Assembly (NCBI GenBank): GCA_937889015.1
Contig: CALARR010000059.1
Location: 11,155-75,154, forward strand
Direction of reading: 5' to 3'
Source of the DNA: an uncultured Planctomycetales bacterium
GTDB taxonomy: Bacteria > Planctomycetota > Planctomycetia > Pirellulales > Thermoguttaceae
Length of the DNA stretch: 64,000 nt
Position 1 is the stretch's first letter. Each line of letters begins with the position of its first letter. The notes under the pieces were generated by a model. The model had not been told where the DNA came from and did not search any database. It worked only from the letters and a program-made list of their open reading frames with translations. Positions 52,110 through 61,220 of this stretch are shown one piece after another. Made by a program: the position numbers and the translations under genes.

Positions 52110-52138
52110 ATAATAGCTGCCGGCTGCCGCGATTGCAA
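52110..52138 (-). promoter_or_regulatory. Promoter for the zinc-ribbon/HTH-exosortase-EpsI operon
   Basis: On the minus strand TTGCAA (52133-52138) and TATTAT (52110-52115) with a 17-base spacer. The -10 is near consensus. Transcription would start near 52103, giving a leader of about 33 bases to the ATG at 52070. Confidence 0.5.
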
Positions 52139-52343
52139 ACGATCGTCGCCGCACGTTTAAGGGCCATTGACAACCCTATCCATCACCTACAGAACGTGTT
52201 ACGTCACATGATCGGCGAGTTCTCCCACGCCATCTCGGGAATTCACTCCCTGCGGCCATGTCGCCCCTCGCGCCGCTGCCGCCGCACCGCAGCAAGTTCC
52301 AGACCCCTCGATTCCGCGGACTTCAACCCCCGAGGCCCAGCCC

Positions 52344-53222
52344 ATGTCTTGGTCGATTAGGAGCAAGTCGAAACACCTGCTCCACATTTCCAGGGCACGG
52401 AGGTTCTGCCTGAGTCTAACCCCCACAGTAGGGAAGCGACTGAACGTCGTCATGGGAGGCGTGGAACTGTGCACGGCGGGCTATGTCAACACACGCAGCG
52501 GATTTCCTTTTCCCTGCATCGAACTGGTTTCGGCGGGTGAGGGCCGGCTGACGCTGGATGGCAGGAGTTGCAAGCTAAGTTCCGGCACCATCTTCTCCTA
52601 TGGCCCCGGCATTCCGCACGAGATACGCCACAGCGGCCATGGCAAGATGACCAAGTTCTTCGTGGCCTTCACCGGTTCCGTGCCCGATTCCATTCTGGGA
52701 GCGAACGGGAACCCGCCGGGTTCGGTGCTCCGGGCAAGGAACATGGAAAGGGTCGTCTCCGCGTTTGAGAATCTGATCGCCAACGGTTGCGCCGAGGGGC
52801 CGCACTGCAGGGAGATATGCGCCTCATCGTTGGAGACACTGCTGTATGTCCTGGCCGACAACGCCATTCCCTACGGCGAGGCGGCCAGCAGGGCCCTGGA
52901 GACCTTCCAGACCGCGCGCGATGCCATCGAAGAGAACTTCCTGCGTTTGCACGATCTCGCCGACATCGCCACGCACTGCCACCTGGACCCCTCGTATCTC
53001 TGCCGGCTGTTCAAGCGATTCGCCGAGACAACGCCCTACAACTACCTGCTGGCCGTCAAGATGCGGCACGCGGCCAGGATCATCGAGAGCGAGCGGATCC
53101 TTGTAAAAGATCTGGCCCAGCGACTGGGCTACACGGATCCCTACCAGTTCTCGCGGACCTTCAAGAAAGTCCACGGGCTGTCGCCCGAGCACTACGCCTC
53201 GCTGGCCTGCCAGATCTTGTGA
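52344..53222 (+). CDS. AraC family transcriptional regulator
   Basis: The 292-residue protein has an N-terminal cupin-type effector domain (SAGEGRLTLDGRSCKLSSGT, with FSYGPGIPHEIRHSG) and the C-terminal double HTH of AraC: NFLRLHDLADIATHCHLDPS, then YLCRLFKRFAETTPYNYL, and RLGYTDPYQFSRTFKKVHGL. It probably responds to a sugar and activates carbohydrate genes. It is divergent from the exosortase operon and upstream of the GH29 gene (gap of about 440 bases, with a palindromic repeat). The target is unknown. Confidence 0.92.
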   Translation: MSWSIRSKSKHLLHISRARRFCLSLTPTVGKRLNVVMGGVELCTAGYVNTRSGFPFPCIELVSAGEGRLTLDGRSCKLSSGTIFSYGPGIPHEIRHSGHGKMTKFFVAFTGSVPDSILGANGNPPGSVLRARNMERVVSAFENLIANGCAEGPHCREICASSLETLLYVLADNAIPYGEAASRALETFQTARDAIEENFLRLHDLADIATHCHLDPSYLCRLFKRFAETTPYNYLLAVKMRHAARIIESERILVKDLAQRLGYTDPYQFSRTFKKVHGLSPEHYASLACQIL

Positions 53223-53662
53223 CCTGCGGCAGAAACAGCGGATTCCCGCTGACTCTGGCCGGAAGCGAGGAACAAGGACTGCCCCGGAATCCTGTGGCAC
53301 AAGAAAGTCAATATTTGCCATCACGAACCGCTGTCGGCCATGGATTGATTTCAGCGTCGGGCCTATCATTGAATTTCTATTGCGGAAAGGCGATCTGAGA
53401 TCGGTCATTCTGAGCACAGCGAAGAATCCGACCAGTCCGAGATCCTTCGCTGCGCTCAGGATCACCCCGCGTGGACTTTCCGCGACAGATACGATTGAGG
53501 TCCGCATGGTCAATGATCGTTCCGCGACCGCGGGAGCCGTCTGTGACTGGGCCGGCACCAATCATGTCCCTCGGTCAGTCATACGCCCCCGACTGCGCAT
53601 GCCAGCGCAAACGCGACCGACTCGCGAACGTCCCTATTACCTATCTCTGAAAGGAAGCCCCC
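53223..53662. other. Intergenic gap between AraC regulator and GH29 gene
   Basis: No gene is supported in these 440 bases. The notable feature is the palindromic repeat at 53404-53465. The rest has no clear promoter or reading frame with protein character. A start codon GTG with AAAGGA upstream at 53663 opens the next gene. Confidence 0.45.
53404..53465. repeat. Palindromic GTCATTCTGAGCG-type repeat, copy 2
   Basis: The left arm GTCATTCTGAGCACAGCGAA and the right arm GATCCTTCGCTGCGCTCAGG are imperfect inverted repeats. It matches the element at 32723-32784. Both copies are followed by GC-rich DNA and lie outside genes. Confidence 0.8.
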
Positions 53663-54751
53663 GTGACACCTGAACAACCGTCCAATCGTCGCGAGTTTCT
53701 ACGCGGTGCTGGATGCGCAGCCAGCGCCGTGGCCGCAACCTGCCTGGCGAACCGTACGGCGACCGCAGCACCGACGCAGCAAGGGGGCCGCCGCGGAGCA
53801 CAGCGTCTGACGGTCGAGCGGCTCAAACAGTTCGAAGCGCTGCGCTACGGGATGTTCATCTCCTACGACGTTCAGGCCTTCGTCCCGTATGAGGTCCGGC
53901 ACAGCAAGAGGCTCACAGACGAACAGCGATTGCTGTCGCCGACCGTTTACGCGCCGGACAGACTTGACGTAGGACAATGGATCGCCGTGGCGCGCGACGC
54001 GGGCATGAAGTACGCCGTGCTCACCGCCAAACGGCACCCGGGCTTCTGCCTTTGGCCCAGCAAGCACACCAACTACACGGTCGCCAACAGCGGCAACAAG
54101 ACCGACGTCGTGGCGAAATTCGTCGAGGCTTGCGCCAAGTGCGGGGTGCAGCCGGGCCTGTACTACCCGTCCGTGGACATCTACCACTGCTTTGGCCGGC
54201 CGCCGCAAGACGACTGGAAATACGTGACCTCCGGCTACCAGACGTTCCAGACCAACCAGATCACGGAGCTCTTGACCGACTACGGCGCGATCGCCGAGGT
54301 GTGGATCGACATTCCCTCGGTCCTGGGGCGTGGATATCGCACGTACCTCTACGATCACATCGCCCGGCTGCAGCCCAACAGCGTGATCATGATGAACGCC
54401 GGCATTCAAGACGGAACCGATCTGGACAGTCGCCTGGAACGATTCTGGCCGACGGACCTGATTGCCATCGAAAAGCGATTGCCGCCCGACGGTGGGTATC
54501 AGCCGTGGCGGACCATCGAGGGGAAGGAGCACTATCTGCCGGGCGAGGTGTGCGACTCGATCATGCGAACGTCCTGGTGCTGGAAGGAAGGCGACACGCC
54601 GCGCGACGACCAGGAGTTGCTGGCCCAGTTCCAGGCCTGCCGGCAACGGGGAGTCAACTTCCTGTTGGATGCACCGCCGGACAACCACGGTTTGATTCCG
54701 CAAAGCACCGTGGAGTCCTTGATGCGGCTACGCCGTAATGCGGCGATTTGA
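53663..54751 (+). CDS. Alpha-L-fucosidase-like protein (GH29 family)
   Basis: The 362-residue exported protein resembles GH29 alpha-L-fucosidases, retaining enzymes that release terminal fucose from glycans. A twin-arginine signal is visible (SNRREFLRGAGCAASAVAAT). The GH29 landmarks are KYAVLTAKRHPGFCLWPSKH and, for the nucleophile, EVWIDIPSV (Asp216 in this count). NFLLDAPPDNHG near the end is the family C-terminal strand. At 362 residues it has only the catalytic barrel and lacks the C-terminal beta domain of typical members, so activity should be tested. The GTG at 53663 is used because AAGGA lies just upstream. Confidence 0.85.
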   Translation: MTPEQPSNRREFLRGAGCAASAVAATCLANRTATAAPTQQGGRRGAQRLTVERLKQFEALRYGMFISYDVQAFVPYEVRHSKRLTDEQRLLSPTVYAPDRLDVGQWIAVARDAGMKYAVLTAKRHPGFCLWPSKHTNYTVANSGNKTDVVAKFVEACAKCGVQPGLYYPSVDIYHCFGRPPQDDWKYVTSGYQTFQTNQITELLTDYGAIAEVWIDIPSVLGRGYRTYLYDHIARLQPNSVIMMNAGIQDGTDLDSRLERFWPTDLIAIEKRLPPDGGYQPWRTIEGKEHYLPGEVCDSIMRTSWCWKEGDTPRDDQELLAQFQACRQRGVNFLLDAPPDNHGLIPQSTVESLMRLRRNAAI

Positions 54752-54801
54752 CGGGCCGCCTTGCCGGTCCTGACAGATCCAGACATCTGCGGCCGACTGC
54801 T

Positions 54802-55704
54802 TCAGCCCGGGCAAGTTGGATCGCGCCGCGAACCGACCGGCAGATTGCAGGTGGGGATCAGCCATCCGTCACGGATCTCCGCGATCCCCCACAGCCGCCC
54901 CTCGGCGTCGAGCGTGGCCACATCGAAGGCCGTTTCGTCCGCTGGCACGGGAACGCGCCGGCCATGCTGCAGGGCATCGAGTTCCGCCGAGCCTAGCACG
55001 CGCTGGGGCAGCGACTCGGCCCCGCGCACCGGGGGCAGGAGACTTGCCGGCAGCGTCTGGGGCGTCAACGCGTCCAGCGACAGGGCCTCGGCAAGCCGGA
55101 AGCTGCCTACCGCGCTGCGCACCAACTGGGACATCACCGCGCCGGTGCCCAGCGATTCGGCCAGATCGCGTCCCAACGAGCGCACGTAGGTGCCCGATCC
55201 GCAGCGGATCTCCAACGTCAGGGAAGGGTAGTCGTAGGCGGTCACTTCCAGGGCATAGACCTCGACGGCGCGCGGTTCGAGGCGGACCGACTTTCCCGCC
55301 CTGGCCAACGCATACGACGGTCGACCTTGGATCTTCAGTGCCGAGAAAGCCGGCGGACGCTGCTGGATCGTCCCGGTCAACGCGCACGCCGCCTGGCGCA
55401 GGGCATCCAAGCTGGGCACCGCAGCGCCGGGCAGCTCGCGGACCTCGCCTTCCACGTCTTCGGTCTGGCTGGTTCGCCCCAGCAGGAACGTGCCGGTATA
55501 CGACTTGGGCAAGCGCTGCACGTACTGCACCAGGCGCGTGGCGGTCCCCACGGCCACGACCAGCACGCCTTCGGCCAACGGGTCCAGGGTCCCGCAATGC
55601 CCTACCTTGGCGGGCCGAACCAGACGCAGCACTCGATTGACAACATCCCGCGAGGTTATCCCCGCCGGCTTGGCCAGATTCAACAGTCCGCAAAGCGGTT
55701 CCAC
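54802..55704 (-). CDS. truB: tRNA pseudouridine(55) synthase
   Basis: The 300-residue enzyme converts uridine 55 of tRNAs to pseudouridine. The motif VGHCGTLDPLAEGVL contains the catalytic Asp. TGTFLLGRTSQTEDVEGE and FSALKIQGRPSYALARAG are further TruB hallmarks, and IRCGSGTYVRSLGRDLAESL belongs to the catalytic domain. The C-terminal part (from RVLGSAELDALQHGRRV) resembles the PUA-like tail. I used the GTG at 55704, which gives a protein of usual length; a TTG at 55710 or ATG at 55860 are possible and would add residues not typical of the family. It is divergent from the secreted protein at 55895. Confidence 0.88.
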   Translation of the reverse strand: MEPLCGLLNLAKPAGITSRDVVNRVLRLVRPAKVGHCGTLDPLAEGVLVVAVGTATRLVQYVQRLPKSYTGTFLLGRTSQTEDVEGEVRELPGAAVPSLDALRQAACALTGTIQQRPPAFSALKIQGRPSYALARAGKSVRLEPRAVEVYALEVTAYDYPSLTLEIRCGSGTYVRSLGRDLAESLGTGAVMSQLVRSAVGSFRLAEALSLDALTPQTLPASLLPPVRGAESLPQRVLGSAELDALQHGRRVPVPADETAFDVATLDAEGRLWGIAEIRDGWLIPTCNLPVGSRRDPTCPG

Positions 55705-55835
55705 AGGCAATCCGCTGGTGTCAGGGCCTTGGTGCGTGATCGGGACCGGCTGGCCGGCAGATGCCGTGCCTCGCCGGGTCGTGGTGAGTGTGAGGCGGTC
55801 AGACGAAGAAGTCAAGACAGGCCCCCATGCCTTTC

Positions 55836-55865
55836 TTGACCGCGTTGACGACAACGGCATAGAAT
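55836..55865 (+). promoter_or_regulatory. Sigma70-type promoter of the secreted protein at 55895
   Basis: TTGACC (55836-55841) and TAGAAT (55860-55865) with an 18-base spacer. A perfect inverted repeat TGGGACAAGTCCCA follows at 55868-55881, on the expected transcription start. Confidence 0.5.
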
Positions 55866-55867
55866 AC

Positions 55868-55881
55868 TTGGGACAAGTCCC
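55868..55881 (+). promoter_or_regulatory. Inverted repeat TGGGAC-AA-GTCCCA on the transcription start
   Basis: A perfect 6-bp inverted repeat with a 2-base spacer, placed between the -10 box and the ATG at 55895. This is the position of an operator or a leader hairpin. No repressor can be assigned. Confidence 0.45.
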
Positions 55882-55894
55882 AGGGGCTATAGCT

Positions 55895-56872
55895 ATGTCT
55901 CCGTGGCGGCTGTGGATCGGTTTTGCGGGGCTGTGTACCGCCGTGTGCGTGTTTTGTGGTGCGCACGCGGCACAGCCCACCGTCAGCTCGCGCGCCCACA
56001 CCACCGGCTCCAGCTTCTACGAGCAAACGGGCGTGCAGTGGGGGTTCAACTATGGTGGCGTGAGCTTCAACTTCGGCGGGCCTTTGGGAACCGCTCCCGC
56101 TGGGCAGTTCGGCCTGAGTACGAACGGCGCGCATGGCAACCTGTACTTTTTGGGCGCCCTGGGCCAGGGGTCTCGCCAAACGCTCTCCAGTCAGTCGCCC
56201 AGCATTACGCTCTCCAATGGGATGCCGGGGTTCTTTGCCGACGCCTCGGTGAGCCCGTTCGTGGTCGGTTACTACCCCATCGTGGCTGGTTTTCCCCCGG
56301 TGTCGGCGGCCAATCCCCTGTTTGGTCCCGCGACCACCGTCCAGCTTCCGACCTGGTCGGCATTCGGCACGAGCACGAGCGTCTTGGTGCCCGATCAAGG
56401 CGACGCGCTGCTTGGAGGAGTGAACCGCGCGGCCGAGGGTCAGAATCAATTCGGGCCGCCGGGTTTGCCTGGCCAGCGCGCGATGGGCGGCCAGCGCGGG
56501 GCGGCCAACCAGCAAGTGCACGTCACGATCCACGACTTTGAGGCCATGGACCAGGCCCTGCTGGCAGGCGGTTCAACTGGAGTTGAGCCGACGGAAGACT
56601 CGGCGCAGCAGGCCCTGCGTGCCGCACAGACCAGTTCCGCGGGTCGGGCCGCGCCGGGGGTGGCGGAAGCCGAGCGTCAGTACGCCGCCGAACGGTCGGC
56701 GGCCGATGCCGAGGCCCTGACGCACTACCAGCGTGGCCAGGCAGCCGAGGCCGAGGGCAAACCAGGGGCCGCGAAGGTCTATTACCAGATGGCCGTGCGC
56801 CGGGCCGTGAGTGAAGGATTGAAGAAGGACGCCCTGGCGCGCCTGGCCGCGATTTCGTCGCGCGACCGATAG
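55895..56872 (+). CDS. Secreted protein of unknown function
   Basis: The 325-residue exported protein has a signal peptide (RLWIGFAGLCTAVCVFCGAH). The mature part is rich in Gly, Asn and Phe at first (YGGVSFNFGGPLGTAPAGQF, possibly beta-rich), then disordered. The C-terminal 90 residues are Ala/Glu/Gln-rich (YQRGQAAEAEGKPGAAKVYY), possibly one helical repeat of TPR type. I recognise no domain. It lies between TruB and the pyruvate dehydrogenase genes; there is no clear functional link. It has its own promoter with an inverted repeat. Confidence 0.65.
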   Translation: MSPWRLWIGFAGLCTAVCVFCGAHAAQPTVSSRAHTTGSSFYEQTGVQWGFNYGGVSFNFGGPLGTAPAGQFGLSTNGAHGNLYFLGALGQGSRQTLSSQSPSITLSNGMPGFFADASVSPFVVGYYPIVAGFPPVSAANPLFGPATTVQLPTWSAFGTSTSVLVPDQGDALLGGVNRAAEGQNQFGPPGLPGQRAMGGQRGAANQQVHVTIHDFEAMDQALLAGGSTGVEPTEDSAQQALRAAQTSSAGRAAPGVAEAERQYAAERSAADAEALTHYQRGQAAEAEGKPGAAKVYYQMAVRRAVSEGLKKDALARLAAISSRDR

Positions 56873-57137
56873 GCTCGGCGGTCTATGGCGCACCGCTGTG
56901 TCACCGGCGTTGGGAGGCTTCGTCCGCTACTGCTCGCGCAGATTCCTCAAGCCCCCAAGGATGCATCGCTCGCCCCACGGCGAGACTCCACCTCGAGCGC
57001 GGAACCGATCGCGTAATAGCTTATGGATACGTGGGTTGTGGCGAGAGGCTGGTGGTTTGACTCCCCCACCTCGACTCCGTATGATTAGGGACATCTTTCG
57101 GTCTCACCCCGACGCCCGTGGAAGGTTCACAACTCGG

Positions 57138-59864
57138 ATGGATCATCACCCGCAATCTGACTCTGCGCCTGCTCCGACCCCCACCAATGGGCTACAGCCG
57201 GCCTGTGCTGGCGACCACGACCCGCAAGAGACGACCGAGTGGCTGGAGGCCTTGGAGAGCGTCATTCAGCGCGAGGGGGGGCAGCGTGCGGCCTTTCTCT
57301 TGGAGCGTCTGAAGGAGAAGGCGTTCCGCTCGGGGGTGCGCTTCGCTTCCAGCGCCACCACGCCCTATATCAACACGATCCCCGCGGCCGCCGAACCACC
57401 CTATCCGGGCGATCGGGAGATCGAGCGCCGCCTTAAGAGCATCATCCGCTGGAACGCGATGGCGACCGTCGTGCGCGCCAATCGGGAGAGTCCGGGCATC
57501 GGCGGCCACATCTCCTCATTTGCCTCGGCGGCCACGTTGTATGAGGTGGCCTTCAACCATTTTCTGCACGGCAAGACGGGCAGCTATCCCGGCGACCAGG
57601 TGTATTTCCAGGGCCACGTTGCCCCGGGCATCTACGCGCGCGCCTGGCTGCTGGACCGCATTTCCGAGCAGCAACTGCTGAACTTCCGCCGCGAGTTGCA
57701 GCCGGGAGGCGGGTTGTCCTCCTATCCGCATCCCTGGTTGATGCCCGACTTCTGGGAGTTCCCCACGGTCTCGATGGGCTTGGGGCCCTTGATGGCGATT
57801 TACCAGGCGCGTTTCAATCACTACCTGGTGGACCGGGGACTCAAGGCCGACGCGGCCGATTCGCGCGTGTGGGCCTTCCTGGGCGACGGCGAGTGCGACG
57901 AACCAGAGACGCTGGGGGCTATCACCCTTGCGGCGCGCGAGAAGCTCAACAATCTGATCTTCGTGATCAACTGCAACCTGCAGCGGTTGGACGGCCCGGT
58001 CCGCGGCAACGGCAAGATCATCCAGGAGTTGGAGGGCGCGTTCCGCGGCGCGGGCTGGAACGTCATCAAGGTGATTTGGGGCTCGGATTGGGATCCGCTG
58101 CTGGAACAGGACCAGGACGGCCTGCTCGTCCGCCGTATGAATGAGTTGGTGGACGGCCAGGAGCAGAAATACATCGCCATGCCCGGCAGCTACGTGCGCG
58201 AGCACTTCTTCGGCGCCGATCCGCGTTTGCTGGAGATGGCGGCCCACCTGAGCGATGAGCAGGTGTCGCGCCTCCGCCGCGGCGGCCACGATCCGGTGAA
58301 GGTCTACGCGGCGTTCAAGGCGGCGGTCGAGAGCACCGACGCGCCCACGGTGATCCTGGCCAAGACCATCAAGGGTTATGGGCTGGGCGAGGCGGGCGAG
58401 GGCCGCAACATCACGCATCAGCAGAAGAAGCTCAACGAGGACGAACTCCGCGAGTTCCGCGACCGCTTCGGGATTCCCATCTCCGACGAGGAGATCGGCA
58501 AGGCGCCGCTGTATCGCCCGCCGCAAGATAGCCCGGAGATGCAGTATCTGCGGCAACGACGCGAGGCCCTGGGCGGGGTGTTGCCCAGCCGGCGTTCGCC
58601 CAGTGCCAAGCTGTCGCCGCCCAAGTGGGAAGATTACGCCGAGTTCTTCGCCGGCAGCGAAGGGCGCGAAGTCTCCACGACCATGGCCTTCGTGCGGCTC
58701 CTGTCGCGGCTGATGCGCGACGATTCGGTGGGCAAGTACGTCGTGCCGATCGTGCCCGACGAGTCGCGCACCTTCGGCATGGAAGCCTTCTTCCGGCAGT
58801 TCGGCATCTATTCGCACGTCGGCCAGCTCTACGAGCCGGTCGACTCGGACACGGTGCTCTACTATCGCGAGGCGACCGACGGCCAGATCCTCGAAGAGGG
58901 TATCACCGAGGCCGGCTCGATGTCCTCGTTCATCGCCGCGGGCACGGCCCACTCCAGCCACGGGATCAACATGATCCCCTTCTTCATCTATTACTCGATG
59001 TTCGGCCTGCAACGGATTGGCGACCTGATCTGGGCCGCCGGTGACATGCGCTGCCGCGGGTTCCTGATGGGCGGCACGGCGGGGCGCACCACGCTGGCCG
59101 GCGAAGGCCTGCAACACCAGGACGGCAACAGCCACCTGTTCGCCCTGGCCTATCCCAACCTGCTGGCTTACGATCCCTGCTACGCTTACGAGACCTCGGT
59201 GATCGTGCTGGACGGCATCCGCCGCATGTACTACGAAGAGGAAGACATCTTCTATTACATCACGCTGATGAACGAGAACTACGAGATGCCGATCCTGCCC
59301 CTCGGTTCCACCGAAGGCATCTGCCGCGGCATGTACAAGCTCTCCACGCGCGATCTGGGCCCCAAGAAGCCCAAGGTGCAATTGCTGGGCAGCGGGGCCA
59401 TTTTGCGCGAGTCGCTCCGCGCCCAGGAGATCCTGGAGTCGCAATTCGGGGTGGGCAGCAACGTGTACAGCGTTACCAGCTACAAGGCCCTGCTGTACGA
59501 CGGGCGCGACTGCCAGCGATGGAACCGCCTGCATCCCCAGGAAAAGCCGCGCACCGCCTATGCCCAGCAGGTCATGCAGGGTGAGACCGGACCGGTCGTG
59601 GCCGCCTGCGACTACGTCACTTCGGTGCCGCTGTCCATCAGCCCGTGGGTGCCGGGGCCCTATGTGGCCCTGGGGACCGATGGTTTTGGGCGCAGCGAAG
59701 CGCGCAAGGAACTGCGGCGGTTCTTCGAAGTCGACGCCGAGAACATCGCCCTGGCGGCCCTCTGCGAGCTGGCCGCGCAAGACAAGTATCCCAAGTCCAA
59801 ATTGGCGTCCGCCATCCAGAAGCTGGGCCTGGACCCGGACAAGCCGAACCCCGTGACCGTGTAG
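57138..59864 (+). CDS. aceE: Pyruvate dehydrogenase E1 component (homodimeric type)
   Basis: The 908-residue thiamine-diphosphate enzyme decarboxylates pyruvate and passes the acetyl group to lipoyl-E2. It is the single-chain, proteobacterial-type E1: IRWNAMATVVRANRESPGIG, then GHVAPGIYARAWLLDRISEQ, and the ThDP-binding motif GDGECDEPETLGA followed by NCNLQRLDGPVRGN. Length fits the family (about 890). The C-terminal domain holds the transketolase-like parts (MEAFFRQFGIYSHVGQLYEP). The ATG at 57138 gives the usual N-terminus; the frame is open further upstream but without family character. It is followed by E2 and E3 genes in the order expected of a pdh operon. Confidence 0.93.
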   Translation: MDHHPQSDSAPAPTPTNGLQPACAGDHDPQETTEWLEALESVIQREGGQRAAFLLERLKEKAFRSGVRFASSATTPYINTIPAAAEPPYPGDREIERRLKSIIRWNAMATVVRANRESPGIGGHISSFASAATLYEVAFNHFLHGKTGSYPGDQVYFQGHVAPGIYARAWLLDRISEQQLLNFRRELQPGGGLSSYPHPWLMPDFWEFPTVSMGLGPLMAIYQARFNHYLVDRGLKADAADSRVWAFLGDGECDEPETLGAITLAAREKLNNLIFVINCNLQRLDGPVRGNGKIIQELEGAFRGAGWNVIKVIWGSDWDPLLEQDQDGLLVRRMNELVDGQEQKYIAMPGSYVREHFFGADPRLLEMAAHLSDEQVSRLRRGGHDPVKVYAAFKAAVESTDAPTVILAKTIKGYGLGEAGEGRNITHQQKKLNEDELREFRDRFGIPISDEEIGKAPLYRPPQDSPEMQYLRQRREALGGVLPSRRSPSAKLSPPKWEDYAEFFAGSEGREVSTTMAFVRLLSRLMRDDSVGKYVVPIVPDESRTFGMEAFFRQFGIYSHVGQLYEPVDSDTVLYYREATDGQILEEGITEAGSMSSFIAAGTAHSSHGINMIPFFIYYSMFGLQRIGDLIWAAGDMRCRGFLMGGTAGRTTLAGEGLQHQDGNSHLFALAYPNLLAYDPCYAYETSVIVLDGIRRMYYEEEDIFYYITLMNENYEMPILPLGSTEGICRGMYKLSTRDLGPKKPKVQLLGSGAILRESLRAQEILESQFGVGSNVYSVTSYKALLYDGRDCQRWNRLHPQEKPRTAYAQQVMQGETGPVVAACDYVTSVPLSISPWVPGPYVALGTDGFGRSEARKELRRFFEVDAENIALAALCELAAQDKYPKSKLASAIQKLGLDPDKPNPVTV

Positions 59865-59932
59865 GGCCGGCGCGCTCGCCTGCCGACGAATGCTCACAGC
59901 CAACCGACAACCGCTAGACGACAACTCCTTTC

Positions 59933-60220
59933 ATGACCACCGAATTCAAGCTACCGGAACTGGGCGAGAACATCCACAGCGGCGACGTGGTGAAGGTGCT
60001 GGTCCGCGAGGGACAGCAAATTGCGGCCGGCCAAGGCCTGGTGGAACTCGAGACCGACAAGGCCGTGATCGAGATCCCCAGTCCTCAAGCCGGCAAAGTC
60101 GTTAAGCTCCACGTGCAGAAGGGGGACACGGTCAAGGTCGGCCAGCCGTTGGTGTCGATCGAGGCTGCGGCCGGAGCCAAGCCCGCCGCCAGCGCCCCGC
60201 CGCCGCAGAAGCCGGCTTAG
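59933..60220 (+). CDS. aceF: Pyruvate dehydrogenase E2, lipoyl-domain part, ended by an in-frame TAG
   Basis: This 95-residue product is the lipoyl domain of dihydrolipoamide acetyltransferase. The lipoylated Lys43 is in LVELETDKAVIEIPSP. The sequence then enters the Ala/Pro linker (KPAASAPPPQKPA) and meets a TAG at 60218-60220. The same frame continues open, with more linker (TAAPAAPSAPPSAPP) and then the peripheral-subunit-binding domain and catalytic domain at 60311. So one E2 gene is cut by a single nonsense codon in its linker. It may be a real mutation, a read-through site, a gene split into two working chains, or a sequencing error. Confidence 0.85.
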   Translation: MTTEFKLPELGENIHSGDVVKVLVREGQQIAAGQGLVELETDKAVIEIPSPQAGKVVKLHVQKGDTVKVGQPLVSIEAAAGAKPAASAPPPQKPA

Positions 60221-60310
60221 CCCACCGCGGCGCCGGCCGCGCCCAGCGCGCCGCCGTCCGCGCCGCCCAACGCCCCTGAGCCCTCCGGACCGATTCCCGC
60301 GGGACCGGCC

Positions 60311-61207
60311 GTGCGCCGCGAAGCGCGCCAACGAGGGATCGATCTGAACCAGGTGCGGGGCAGCGGCGCACACGGCCGCATCACCATGGAGGACCTGCAG
60401 ACGGTGGCAACGGCCTCCACGGCTCCGGCCGCAACCGCTCGCACAGCGCCGCCGGCCGCGCGGTTCGAGCCCGTCGTGCCCGCCGGCGAGCCGGGCCAGG
60501 ACAATTGGGGCCCGGTGCGCCGCGAGAAACTCACGCAGATCCGCCGCACGATCGCGGCCCACATGGTCAGGTCGGCATCGGTCATCCCTCACGTCACCAA
60601 CTTCGACGACGCCGACATCACCGACCTGGAACAGTTTCGCAAGAGCGTGCCGCCGGGCTGGCTGGGCGCGAACCTCAAGCTGACCACGATGCCTTTTGTC
60701 CTGAAGGCCGTGGCCACGGCCCTGCGGCGTCATCCGATGCTGAACTCGACGCTGGACGAGGAAAACGGCCAGATTGTCTACAAGCAGTATGTCAATCTGG
60801 GCGTGGCGGTAGATACCCCGCGCGGCCTGGTGGTGCCGGTGCTCCGCGACGTGGACCGGATGAGCATTCCCGAGTTGGCTCGCGCCTTGCTCACCCTGGC
60901 CGATCGCGCGCGCGGGGCCCAGTTCGCCGTCGACGAGCTGCGCGGCGGCAGCTTCACCATCAGCAATCTGGGCGCGGTGGGCGGCACCTACAGCACGCCG
61001 ATCATCAACCACCCGGAGGTGGCCGTGCTGCTGCTGGGTCGCTCGCGCTGGATGCCGGTGGTGCGCGATAGCGAGATCCAGAAGCGGCTGATGATGCCCT
61101 TGAGCTTGTCGTACGATCACCGCCTGGTGGATGGCGCGGCCGCGGCGCGATTCCTGAACGAAGTGATCGACTACCTGCAGTCCCCTGGCAAGTTGCTCTT
61201 CGTATGA
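60311..61207 (+). CDS. aceF: Pyruvate dehydrogenase E2, subunit-binding and catalytic part
   Basis: This 298-residue part lies in the same frame as the lipoyl domain, after the amber codon. VRREARQRGIDLNQVRGSG is the peripheral-subunit-binding domain that holds E1 or E3. The acetyltransferase core ends with the catalytic SYDHRLVDGAAAARFL (His and Asp of the DHRxxDG motif). A GTG at 60311, with GGGA seven bases upstream, could start it independently; without it, only suppression of the TAG would give full E2. The E3 gene follows after a heptad-repeat hairpin region. Confidence 0.85.
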   Translation: MRREARQRGIDLNQVRGSGAHGRITMEDLQTVATASTAPAATARTAPPAARFEPVVPAGEPGQDNWGPVRREKLTQIRRTIAAHMVRSASVIPHVTNFDDADITDLEQFRKSVPPGWLGANLKLTTMPFVLKAVATALRRHPMLNSTLDEENGQIVYKQYVNLGVAVDTPRGLVVPVLRDVDRMSIPELARALLTLADRARGAQFAVDELRGGSFTISNLGAVGGTYSTPIINHPEVAVLLLGRSRWMPVVRDSEIQKRLMMPLSLSYDHRLVDGAAAARFLNEVIDYLQSPGKLLFV

Positions 61208-61220
61208 GGTTTTGGGGAGC

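Noticed and set aside
52160..52200. Promoter TTGACA for the AraC gene
   Set aside because: The -35 is good, but no acceptable -10 lies at the right spacing.
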